Positions 34,341-44,060 of a stretch of DNA of 64,000 nt are shown here, piece by piece. The position numbers were made by a program, and so were the translations under genes. The notes under the pieces were generated by a model. It ran no database searches. It saw nothing but the letters and a program-made list of their open reading frames with translations, and was not told the origin of the DNA. The stretch is from Agapanthus africanus (lineage: Eukaryota; Streptophyta; Magnoliopsida; Asparagales; Amaryllidaceae), in assembly GCA_030015575.1 (NCBI GenBank), contig CM057338.1, positions 305,849,827 to 305,913,826 of the forward strand, in the 5' to 3' direction. How positions within the stretch are numbered: the stretch's first letter is position 1; each line of letters starts with the position of its first letter.

Positions 34341-34735
34341 GCCTCACGTGTTAAACCCGTGAGCGCCTATATGCAAAGCATATAGGCGCTGCAGTTAAAA
34401 CAACTCATATGCTAAATAAACCTCACGTGTTAAACACGTGAGCGCCTATATGCAAAGCATATAGGAGCTGCAGTTAAAACAACTCACGGGATAAATAAGC
34501 CTCACGTGTTAAACACGTGAGCGCCTATATGCAAAGCATATAGACGTTGCAATCAAACAATTGATAGGCCAAATAGACCCCACTTGTTAAATACGTGAGC
34601 GCTCATATGCAAACCATATGAGCGCTAAAAATAAACAAGCCAAAACCCACTCTAATGATCACGTGTTAAACACGTGAGTTCTCCTGCCACATAAATTGGC
34701 AGTGCTCATATGCAAAGCATGTGAGCTCCCCAATT
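34341..34735. repeat. 79-bp tandem repeat of nested palindromes, about five units
   Basis: Units start at 34342, 34421, 34500 and 34579, with a diverged fifth. Each holds a G-box hairpin (CTCACGTGT/ACACGTGAG around TAA in the second unit) followed by a longer hairpin (12-bp arms GCGCCTATATGC and complement around AAA in unit 1; GCGCTCATATG and complement in unit 4). Confidence 0.9.
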
Positions 34736-34747
34736 TTAAAATACACA

Positions 34748-35140
34748 CATCTGATTCTATGTGATAGAATTAAATTCTATTTGGGAAATATTTTCCCTGA
34801 TCTTTCTAATATGGAAAGATTTCTCTCTAACAAAGAATCTTGGATTTAAAATCCAATTGTGATAAAATATCACCAAATGAACCATCTGATAGAAATAAAT
34901 TCTATGTGGGAAATATTTTCATGATCTTTCTCAAACTAGAAAGATTTTCTCTGTTAAACAGAGGACCCTTGGATCAAGAATCCAACGGTGATTATAAAAT
35001 CACCCACCGATCATCTGATAGAATAAGATTCTATCTGAGGAAAAATATTTTCTAATCTTGTTAAAATAAACAAGAAAACTTCTCTGTTAAACAGAAAGCG
35101 TTTGGATTAAAAATCCAATGGTGAATAAAATTCACCAAGT
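34748..35140. repeat. Tandem repeat of about 130 bp made of five to six hairpins per unit
   Basis: Three units begin with CATCTGAT at 34748, 34883 and 35012. Each contains in order hairpins of the types TAGAATT, ATCTTTCT, CTCTGTT, TTGGATT and GGTGAT with their complements. Confidence 0.85.
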
Positions 35141-35230
35141 GATCTAAAAGATCATTTTGGATTAATTATGAAATTAATCATGATCTCTCAATCAGAGATT
35201 TTCTTAACAAGTTGATCTTTTCTCTTCTCC

Positions 35231-35238
35231 TATAAATA
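35231..35238 (+). promoter_or_regulatory. TATA box (probable LTR promoter)
   Basis: TATAAATA preceded by CTCC and followed by a GA-rich leader, a strong plant TATA match in the sense of the Tat-type element. Confidence 0.65.
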
Positions 35239-35781
35239 GATAGAGAAGAAAGAAAAAGAAAGAGAGAGAGAAGAGAGAACTTTCCACAAGCCTCTGCAAA
35301 AAAAAAAAAATACAGTAAGCTCTTGAGAAAAGGGAGAATTTAATTCTCAAAGGAGAAGATTTTCCTCGTTGAAACCCTAAGGAAAGAAACACAGAGATCA
35401 TATCATCTCTCTTTTGTCTATCTAAGGGTTTAACCCTTCACATAAGAACTTAGTTCTTCCTCTGGTTGAGATTTGCAGAAGCAAATCTCCCCACAAGTTA
35501 AGAATTTAATTCTCATTGGGGGGATTTTGCTCTGCAGATTAAAAACTTAGGGAAAAAGGACAAAGTTAAAAAGAAAAAATGGGGGGAAAGAACAGGAGCA
35601 TATGGGAATTTAATTCCTCTGAGAATTAGGGTTTAACCCTACAAAAAGGACTCAGTTCTTCAATACAATCAATAATAATGATCCGAGATGATCATCAATG
35701 ACTAAAAATGTCATCAACAGAGATCAAATATCTCTAAAAATAAATGACAAGAATAACTTGGCGTCTCAACTCTGTTATGGA

Positions 35782-36003
35782 GCCTTACGTGTTTTCCACG
35801 TAAGTGCTCAAAATAAGGAAAAGCAAAGCTAAAACCGCCTCACGTGTTTCCCACGTGAGTGCTCAAAATAAACAAAAGCAAAGCTAAAACTGTCTCACGT
35901 GTTTTCCACGTGATTGCTCAAAATAAGTAAAAGCAAAGCTAAAATTGCCTCACGTTTTCCCCATGTGATTGCTCAAAATAAGCAAAAGCAAAGCTAAAAC
36001 TGG
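35782..36003. repeat. 55-bp tandem repeat with G-box hairpins, four units
   Basis: Units at 35782, 35837, 35892 and 35947. Each has a hairpin of the type CTCACGTG-tttcc-CACGTGAG followed by AAGCAAAGCTAAAA. The first unit has TTACGTG/CACGTAA, still paired. Confidence 0.9.
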
Positions 36004-36330
36004 GAAGCCACCAAATAAGAAAGCAGCCACGTGAAATGCACGTGGCACACTCCTGGAAACCAAAAATTTGGCATCTCATGTGCTTCACACGTGAGCCAAA
36101 CCCAAGTGCTCAGAACTTTTGTAAAAAGAGGGGAATTGAACAAATAAAACCCAACACTCAGCACTCATGTATTTCCCACGTGAGTATCATGTAAAGTGCT
36201 CAGCACTCTATGATTAGTCAAAATTACTAAAGTGCTTCGCACTGATTAGGGGCAACGCTCATATCCGAGTCTACCGCTTAGCATTAAACCAGCGCCTCAC
36301 GTGTTTCACACGTGAGGGTTGTATGCCCCA

Positions 36331-37340
36331 GCGCTTTGCACTTTTGGGTAATTATGGAAACTCAATCTCAGCCCAAAATTGGCTATATTTTCTGAGGTCA
36401 AACCACTTTGTTTTTAAATCAATCGAGCCCATATGCTCTTGATTTCCAAGCTCTCAAATATGACAAAAAATTCTTAAGTCCACAACAACCCATTTTCCCT
36501 CAAATACGGGATTTGGTTTAAGGGTACATCTCTTCACACCTCTGATACTTGTCGTTGTAATTCCTCAACGTTTTCAGAGAGGTGGCAGGTCCCGACAACC
36601 AACAACTTCTTTTGTTGATGCACTTCCTAATTGACGTGCATGCTTCAAATCGGATCGTGCCCTAAATTGAGCACATTCCATATCAACATTGTTCACTTCG
36701 TCACGTAACAAATACGCGTGCACGCAAGATGAATATGGGACCGAAGTGTCCCTAAACTAATAGTCGCCTAAAAGATGGCGATAAAAGACCGGAATGTCTC
36801 TAAATTAACTGTCGCCCCAAAAACGGCGATAATGGACCGAAATGTTCTTAAACTAATATTCGTCCCCAAAATGGGAATGTTGGACCGAAATGTCCTTAAA
36901 CTAATATCTGCTTCAAACACGGCGGTAATGGACCGTGATGTCCTTAAATTAAAATAACCGAGCCCCAAATGCTCATATATATTTAAGTTGATCTTAATCT
37001 CAAACCAGATTAACGGTCCTTAAATAAACCAAGCCCGAATATAAAAATATACAGTTTTGGACTGATCCGTGCCCTACGGGCGACGACATAAACTAGTCTC
37101 CGTATACAATCCACGGGCAACCTAAACAAACAAAAAACACACACGACACGAAGTGAACTTCCGGGGCAGGAGAAAGTGGTTATCGCAATGCGGTAACGTA
37201 ATTAACTGCAGAAGCTTGCGCCTGCAGGGAAGAGCGTCCCCACAATCAAAACCCCCATCATAAAACGAGGGGGAATCTGACGAAGTCCGCTACAACAGCC
37301 GCATCCATCCAAACCTCCGATATACGGTGTCATAAATCAA
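36331..37340 (+). repeat. Tat noncoding DNA with 49-bp repeats, right end
   Basis: From 36725 to 36960 the GGACCGAAATGTCC-type 49-bp units of 15435-15745 reappear (about five units). A TATACAATCCACGGGC block near 37100 is also shared with 6760 and 16325. No coding sequence is seen. The right boundary is where the second Athila-like element begins. Confidence 0.65.
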
Positions 37341-37904
37341 CTTTGTATTTTCGGAGAGATGGACGGATAATCCAAATAGCATCTCCCCCCAGATTTAGGC
37401 AAGACGATCCATCCCAATTCGTCTCTTTTTCCGGCGGTAAACAACAATATGACTCTCAAAAGGGGTATCGACGTAAGAAGGCGGGAGAGGTTGAAACGGT
37501 TGATACGAAATGGGTTGCGAAGTCCAATTGTTTGTCCTAGATATGTCTATTCGATCTCTCAAAGAAATTTCGGGCGTGGGTGGATCGTTCGAAGTTCGAC
37601 CAAAGCAAGAACCGTAAGAAGAAATATCTGGTTGTGGGTACCAAAGTTCAGCAAGAGTTGATCATTTTAGGGTACCCATATTAAAAAGAGTGGAGGGTGG
37701 AAAGTGGGTGAATTTTTATAAAAAAAATTATTTTTGTTTTTGGAGTTTTTTGAAATTGTTTGTTTGGTTTTTGAAAAATACGGAATTATGAGACTAAACT
37801 TTACACAAGTATAACCACAATTACAATATGCACAAACAACAGCTAGAGCTAGAGTCTTCAAAGTCCAACTAAACCGCTCCTAGAGTTCTAAGCGGCAAAT
37901 TGCA

Positions 37905-38070
37905 GGAGAACCCTCGAATCGCCTTTTCACTACCAATTGTGGCCAGGTAACCCCAAGTGAGGTAAGGAGGGTTCATCGTGAGACGGGCCATTTAAAATTA
38001 CCTCATCACTTGTCTAGCCTAAGCACCAGAAAGTCAAGTTTAGATTAACGACAGATTCCCCGCAATTTTC
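37905..38070 (-). repeat. Shared 165-bp module, third copy
   Basis: Plus strand contains CCAATTGTGGCCAGGTAA and CACTTGTCTAGCCTAAGCAC, matching 25798-25962 with more differences. Same position in the leader. Confidence 0.75.
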
Positions 38071-38404
38071 ACTTATCTTAAATGATCGCGACAAATCCTT
38101 ATAGGTTTGGTCTAGATATTTTTTATTAACTAAAGGTAATACGTATGCTTTTTATGATTTGTGGGGTCTTAGGATGGGTGACGAAATCCCCACCCAATCT
38201 GAATTGGTGTTCAAGCTCCTTAATATCCGTATTATTATATGCAAAGTGTTTAAACAAACAAAATCTAAAACAACAAAAATTTTATTTGTCGGGGCGCAAA
38301 TTTATGCAAAGAAACCTGCAGAAAATACAGTTCAGTGGAGCTTACAAAGAGTTTTGGAGAAGGAGAAGGGGTGTAATAAATTTTGGGCTCAGAAGCCACA
38401 AGAT

Positions 38405-38455
38405 GACCGTGGAACCGCCGCAATATCCTAGCTTTGACCGCAGTTCCACGGTGGA
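38405..38455. repeat. Paired palindrome in second Athila-like leader
   Basis: ACCGTGGAAC (38406-38415) and its exact complement GTTCCACGGT (38443-38452) form a 10-bp long-range pair, 250-300 nt from the primer site. Confidence 0.8.
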
Positions 38456-38650
38456 ATGGTGGACTTGGGGCTTCAAGTTGGTTCTGTACACTCCCCTCTT
38501 TTATCTCTTCTGTTTCCAATCCTCTGCTTCTAGCTTAGATCACTGTACTTGCTCCAGATTCGCCTGCATACTTGCACAAAAAAATATTAAAAATAACAAG
38601 ATGGATTTTTTAATATTTATTTATTAATTTATATATATACAAAAAAATAT

Positions 38651-40932
38651 TAACCCGAATAATAAGAAAGAAATACGTTACCGTCTCTCTGGCAATGACG
38701 CCATTTGATTGAAGCAGAATTTTGCTATGTGTTCTACTTGTTCTATTTACTTACCGCAATAAAGACGGTGTCACTTTTCCGCTAGCCGGTTGAGCACGGG
38801 TCGATCCGCAGGGAGATGGCAGTATGTCTGTTCGTGTTTTAGACGAGTCAAATCAAGAATGTATATGTGTTATGTTCAATTCTATCCTACGTGTTCGTAT
38901 TTATGTTCAAGTAAGCTTGTTAGGGTTAAGATTGGTTAGTAGAGTTAGGATTTGTCTTGTACTTGTCTTTTCCCATTCTTAAAACGATATTGGGATAATA
39001 GAATGTAGCGGGGATTAGGAGGACATAAGAATGAGATTTGTGAGTTTAAGCAACCTTTCCAATGCTAAATCCATTCCTAATGCCCCTTGTCCTTCCGCTA
39101 CGTACGCTTATTTCCAACCCTAGGCCAAACACCCACAACCATGTATCCAATTAAGTCACAACTATATGCCACGTTGTAGTGCGCTCAAAAAATTTCTCGA
39201 CTTAGATCGCGGCTATATGTCACGTATAGCGCGCCTAATTGAGAAGGTTGTGTTTGTTTGGTCTAGCTTCGTTTCAAGGTGTTTGGCGAAGAGAAACACA
39301 AGGGATTTTTCCGTCCCTCATACTAACCTTCCTTAGCTCCTAACAAGTGTGGAATTATTCATACATTTCAAAGGAAAATAAAACAAGAAAGAAGAAAAGA
39401 AAGATAGGAAAATACGATTTTACAAATGGTAGCAAGCTAACTACTTGGGCCCTCATCTAAGCAAGGGACTCCATAAAGTATCATGGCTTGAGAAAAAATA
39501 CGGATAAGAAAAAAAGAAAAGAGCAACAAGAAATAACAACAATAAATAAGTTACACTAAGAATTAAAATTACAATATAAGAAATGAAAGATACAAGATAA
39601 TAAAAACTCTCATTTTCATTAACATCCACTCAAGAGCTCTCACCGCACTTCATGGAGGAATGATGATGAAGAAGAAGAAACAACAAGCTAAACTACACTA
39701 AATCATAACAAAGAAGAAGCCTCATTACTTGGCTCAAAACTGTGCTATTTATAGGCAGAGAACTGAAACCCTAGGGTAATTATCTGAGCCCTAACCCGAA
39801 TAATAAGAAAGAAATACGTTACCGTCTCTCTGGCAATGACGCCATTTGATTGAAGCAGAATTTTGCTATGTGTTCTACTTGTTCTATTTACTTACCGCAA
39901 TAAAGACGGTGTCACTTTTCCGCTAGCCGGTTGAGCACGGGTCGATCCGCAGGGAGATGGCAGTATGTCTGTTCGTGTTTTAGACGAGTCAAATCAAGAA
40001 TGTATATGTGTTATGTTCAATTCTATCCTACGTGTTCGTATTTATGTTCAAGTAAGCTTGTTAGGGTTAAGATTGGTTAGTAGAGTTAGGATTTGTCTTG
40101 TACTTGTCTTTTCCCATTCTTAAAACGATATTGGGATAATAGAATGTAGCGGGGATTAGGAGGACATAAGAATGAGATTTGTGAGTTTAAGCAACCTTTC
40201 CAATGCTAAATCCATTCCTAATGCCCCTTGTCCTTCCGCTACGTACGCTTATTTCCAACCCTAGGCCAAACACCCACAACCATGTATCCAATTAAGTCAC
40301 AACTATATGCCACGTTGTAGTGCGCTCAAAAAATTTCTCGACTTAGATCGCGGCTATATGTCACGTATAGCGCGCCTAATTGAGAAGGTTGTGTTTGTTT
40401 GGTCTAGCTTCGTTTCAAGGTGTTTGGCGAAGAGAAACACAAGGGATTTTTCCGTCCCTCATACTAACCTTCCTTAGCTCCTAACAAGTGTGGAATTATT
40501 CATACATTTCAAAGGAAAATAAAACAAGAAAGAAGAAAAGAAAGATAGGAAAATACGATTTTACAAATGGTAGCAAGCTAACTACTTGGGCCCTCATCTA
40601 AGAAAGGGACTCCATAAAGTATCATGGCTTGAGAAAAAATACGGATAAGAAAAAAAGAAAAGAGCAACAAGAAATAACAACAATAAATAAGTTACACTAA
40701 GAATTAAAATTACAATATAAGAAATGAAAGATACAAGATAATAAAAACTCTCATTTTCATTAACATCCACTCAAGAGCTCTCACCGCACTTCATGGAGGA
40801 ATGATGATGAAGAAGAAGAAACAACAAGCTAAACTACACTAAATCATAACAAAGAAGAAGCCTCATTACTTGGCTCAAAACTGTGCTATTTATAGGCAGA
40901 GAACTGAAACCCTAGGGTAATTATCTGAGCCC
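38651..40932 (-). repeat. Tandem duplication, 2 x 1141 bp, nearly identical
   Basis: Unit 1 38651-39791 and unit 2 39792-40932 are offset by 1141 bp. I see one mismatch by eye (near 39472/40613). Each unit has a primer site (TGGCGTCATTGCC on the minus strand) and the inner part of the LTR. The junction shows only a few bases of shared sequence (CTAA/TAA). Confidence 0.95.
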
Positions 40933-41515
40933 TAATACAATTACCAAAATACCCTCAAAATACGATAAAGAGAAGACATGATGGCGCTGCGGAACCGCCG
41001 CAAAAACGCCATATTGGCAGCGGTTCCGCGGCGGTTTGGAGGCATTGGTGTCTCATTTTTCTAGGGCTTTTCCATGTTGCTTTATTCTGTTGTTTAGTAG
41101 GTCCCAAATTGCAAAATGCTTCCAAAATATATTCAGATTTTCAATAGTCCAAAATGGTTTCACTTTTAATTCATTTGACTTTTATCTCTCTCGAGCTCCG
41201 CGCATTCATTGAATTTTGTGCTTCCCCTCTCGTGCTCTGTGCTTGACCGAGACACGAATGACCACCGTTATTTGTCTTGTATCTTGAACTAGTAAGCAGA
41301 ACTGGACGAATGTGGATGACCGGAACCCGGATTTTATCTGTCTATGGCAGATGTTCTAGATTTTGGCGTAATTGTGGAGATTTTGTATGAATTGCATTAT
41401 TTTGGACTAGAAATCTGTAACCTGTAAATATGTAGCAAATACGGATCAAAAGCCTGCCTATAAACAAACGAGCAGAAGAATGGGCGATATTAAATGTAAT
41501 ATTCTAGTGTGAACA
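39851..41515 (-). repeat. 5' LTR of the second Athila-like element
   Basis: Taken as the complete copy, about 1665 bp; 38710-39791 repeats its inner part. It is related to the LTRs at 17308 and 26678 (GCTAGCCGGTTGAGCACGGG, TCGATCC blocks, and TGGGCGATATTAAATGTAAT near the outer end). Confidence 0.75.
40989..41029. repeat. Paired palindrome in second Athila-like LTR
   Basis: GCGGAACCGC (40989-40998) and its exact complement GCGGTTCCGC (41020-41029), within GC-rich flanks. Confidence 0.85.
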
Positions 41516-41518
41516 GGT

Positions 41519-41811
41519 TGCAATGGCTACTTGAATAATTAAGGAAGAAACAAGACTTCAACATTTTGTGGAGCGACTGTCAAAGCGCGATACATTTGGT
41601 GAAGAGCGCAGCATATCACTCTTGGACGAAACACATTAAGGCGCGGTACCATTTTATTCGCATAGCGATAGAAGATGGCGAGTTGACACTACAAAAGATC
41701 ACGGGAGAAAAGAATCCGGCGGATATTTTCATCACGGCCGTAGACAGAGACAAGCCGGATCTCTTACAGGTTGGTGAAGCTCTCCATGAAAATCTGATGA
41801 GGAGAGAGTAA
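41519..41811 (+). pseudogene. Copia RNase H C-terminal part
   Basis: Translation shows LWSDCQSAIHLVKSAAYHSW, TKHIKARYHFIRIAIEDGEL and GEKNPADIF, the classic end of Copia RNase H (DSQSAI, TKHI, NPAD). It would degrade RNA in the hybrid. Only this end of pol is preserved, followed by the noncoding gap and polypurine tract. Confidence 0.85.
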
Positions 41812-41875
41812 AGCGGAGTCATGTGAAATTTACTAGCGTTGGGAATCAAGGCTGAAATATATCCAAATGGGAGAT

Positions 41876-42530
41876 TGTTAATAATTGTAGAAAATACTTC
41901 AGGTCAGACGTCTGCAGAAGAAGAAGGCGGATGTTGGGACGCGCACACACGAGCATATCAGACACAAAGTAACAACAGACGTCTTAAGGCCAACCAGGAA
42001 GACATCTGTAGAAGAATTAAGCCCATGTACAGAGTATGGCCAGACGTCTGACCAAGTGTGGTTCAGATGTCTGAGTAAGCTTGAAGCCCAGTCTAGAGCA
42101 GCGGAAGACGTCTGGTGGCAATAGACCAGACATTTGCCCAAGATGCTGAAAAGATACAGAGTTAAGGCACCTAAGTGTGGGTCAGACGTCTGTCGTCGTG
42201 ATGACTGCAGCGAATCTTATTTTCCAAATTATAATTTATCTCTATTTTGGGTAGAATTAGGGTATGCCTATAAAAAGGGACCCCTCATATAATGTTTGAA
42301 CTGCCAAAATTAAATAGAATTGAGAAACTATTGTATTGAGAGGGTGACCGTTAGGGCTTGGAGAGATCTTGAGAGATTTGAGAGAAATCTCCTAGGATTG
42401 TTCGGTATAATTGATTCAAGAATTGTTAGTAGACGTTTGCAGATTTCGCTCTGCTAGGGACTAGCCATACGATTGCATGATTTGGTGTTGTCATGAGTAT
42501 TTTTCCGTGAATCAACTTTCCCTCCCAACA
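41876..42530 (+). repeat. Copia 3' LTR with AGACGTCT palindromes
   Basis: Begins TGTTAATAATTG, ends CTCCCAACA. Exact AGACGTCT occurs at 41906-41913, 41977-41984, 42042-42049, 42106-42113 and 42184-42191, with near copies at about 42004, 42064 and 42127. They lie in the U3-like part before a TATA-like CTATAAAAAG near 42269. Confidence 0.8.
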
Positions 42531-43131
42531 CACACACACATGCTCTCTTAAAAATAAGTTCAGTTAAATGCAACTATGGGTTCATAAACTTGTTGCCAAC
42601 TGATTTTAAGATTTGTGAAACCCTAATTTTATGAAATTACGGCTTGCACACATACAAACAGTGGTTTAAGTTTTACTTAATTGAAATGGAGGTTCCAGAA
42701 ACCTTGTTGCCAAACTAGGGTTTCAAGTTTGGATAACATCCTGTTGACTCTCATAACAATATTTTTTTAATCATCATATGAATAATTACATTAAAAAATA
42801 GTGGATCGCTCGGGTGCATCGTTGTTAAAGCATACAGAGTGATCATGTCAATACCTTACAAAAAAATTACAAAAAATTAGCAAACATGCATCCTCGTATA
42901 ATTAAACATCCTGCTTTTAATTGAAGCGACGTATGCCAACTTGTCCAAGAATATCTTCGGGCATTTTGTTTATTAATACAATGGTGATATTGAGAAAGAA
43001 AGAAAATAATAAAATCATAAATTTGAATTGAGATTTGAAATTTTTTATTTAGAGCTAGACCTATAAATAATCATCCTGCTTTTAATTAATCTTTCATTGT
43101 CGTGCTATCGACGAAATTCCGCATCGGGCTT
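42531..43131. other. Short unique-looking DNA, possible host exon relics
   Basis: About 600 bp between two elements. A (CA)n run opens it. At about 42908-42972 one plus frame reads ILLLIEATYANLSKNIFGHF, faintly like a Pumilio-type repeat. The last 45 bp before 43131 read in a frame that is open across the later insertion (see 60233-60305). CATCCTGCTTTTAATT occurs twice (about 42907 and 43073). No gene can be claimed. Confidence 0.3.
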
Positions 43132-43860
43132 TGATGATGCTCAGAAATGGTATTTCCTAAGATCACGATACGTGGCGACCGACGTGTCTCATGGCTCACG
43201 GGAAGGGAGCGGCAACGGTACCTTGGAAGCATGCCCCGGGCCTTCGACCCGAGAATATTTCCGACCTTCAGTGGCCGTCCAGACTACTCCTATGCCCGCC
43301 TAACAAACAACCGTTGGCTCGCCTCCGAGCCTCCCGCCAAGCTTAGATTCCTCGGTCTCATCGACCGACTCACAGCACAGATCACAGGCGTTTCCGCCAC
43401 GGCTCCGCGAATCTCGCCAGACACGAGATATCCGCCGCCCACGATCCCCGCGTTCCACGCCATCACGATACCCCATTAATGAGCATATCTCGTCATTAAT
43501 GGAAGATCCCGTCTTTCACGCAGGTGTAATGCCAGGGGCGTAAGGGCCGGCATGAATCTTGCGCCCGCCAGCCCATAGCTGCCACTATATAAACCCCTCT
43601 CTCAGACGACTCAGGTAAGCCAATTTCACCCCAATAGGGCGTTACTCTGCCAAAATACCCCGTATAACTTGATCGTCGGAGGGTCCTCGGTGACACAATT
43701 ATCCCAGGACTTCCTTGCAGGTAGCTCGACCTCAACCACATAAAGCTCATTGAGACCCACACGCTCTAGGAGGCAATCTCCAACTCAATCTCAGCTATCC
43801 ATCGGCGCTCGCTGCAGATCTATGGAAGGTAACATCAGAAGGAGATACAGATATCCATTA
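43132..43860 (+). repeat. 5' LTR of the non-autonomous Tat-type element
   Basis: Starts TGATGATGCTC directly after the target repeat and ends before the primer site. A TATATAAA box is at 43586-43593. The part from about 43317 onward matches 59860-60232 (CAGATCACAGGCGTTTCCGC and other blocks). Confidence 0.8.
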
Positions 43861-43862
43861 GT

Positions 43863-43879
43863 TGGCGCCGTCTGTGGGA
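43863..43879 (+). promoter_or_regulatory. Primer-binding site of Tat type
   Basis: TGGCGCCGTCTGTGGGA is the standard Tat/RIRE2-class primer site (tRNA-Arg type in this group). It lies 2 bp inside the 5' LTR. Confidence 0.9.
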
Positions 43880-43881
43880 CC

Positions 43882-44060
43882 CAACGACACCAAGGATCAA
43901 ATCCCTCATCAAGAGGCCACCGAGCAGCTTCCCTGCTCGGTCCATCCTTGGCTGGTAATCTCTTACCCAACGACGCCAAGGATCAAAGCCTTCATCAAGA
44001 GTCCACCGAGCAGCTTCCCTGCTCGGTCCATCCTTGGCTGTTAGTCTCTTACCCAACGAC
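43882..44060 (+). repeat. 86-bp array, first two units
   Basis: The array starts directly behind the primer site. It is interrupted by the Angela-type element after CCCAACGAC and resumes at 54350. Confidence 0.9.

Larger units (their letters stand above)
33500..36330. promoter_or_regulatory. LTR-like control region built from consecutive short hairpins
   Basis: About sixty perfect or near-perfect inverted repeats follow one another, with arms of 5-12 bp and loops of 1-8 bp (mostly A/T). Examples: GTGAGAAT/ATTCTCAC (33527-33550), GGGAAT/ATTCCC (33683-33697), TTGGATTT/AAATCCAA, TGGTGAAT/ATTCACCA, GAGATTTGC/GCAAATCTC. It contains a TATA box at 35231, three tandem arrays and 18 CACGTG boxes. Position after the antisense region and the TATA box suggest the 3' LTR of the Tat-type element, but no second copy is in the window to prove LTR ends. 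Confidence 0.65.
5705..37340 (+). mobile_element. Tat/Ogre-type Ty3/Gypsy element(s), old and rearranged
   Basis: A plus-strand set of Tat-lineage parts. In order: an orphan integrase C-terminus; repeat-rich noncoding DNA; gag C-terminal, protease, RT, RNase H, second RNase H-like and integrase segments (8.0-15.3 kb); a second copy of the noncoding DNA; an antisense accessory coding region; and an LTR-like control region (33.5-36.3 kb). Integrase-noncoding-gag order at the left implies two copies joined by recombination. Coding parts carry many breaks, so this is an old fossil. It is split by an Athila-like element at 17308-28103. The outer ends are approximate. Confidence 0.7.
37341..41515 (-). 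mobile_element. Second Athila-like element, 5' portion
   Basis: On the minus strand: LTR start at 41515 (TGTTCACACTAG), primer site, leader, and the gag-like start near 37673 (LAELWYPQPDISSYG). The rest of the element is missing at 37340. It is related to, but clearly diverged from, the element at 17308-28103. It carries a 1141-bp tandem duplication and paired palindromes in both leader and LTR. No target-site repeat can be assigned because one end is missing. Confidence 0.75.
41516..42530 (+). mobile_element. 3' end of a Copia element
   Basis: Starts inside the RNase H region immediately after the Athila-like LTR and runs through a polypurine-like AAATGGGAGA to a 655-bp 3' LTR ending CCCAACA. 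The 5' part is missing. It is a fossil fragment. Confidence 0.8.

Noticed and set aside
36580-36600. GGTGGCAGGTCCCGACAACC as a primer-binding site marking the inner end of the Tat-type LTR
   Set aside because: It begins TGGC but does not match a known plant tRNA 3' end closely enough, and no second LTR copy is available to define the boundary.
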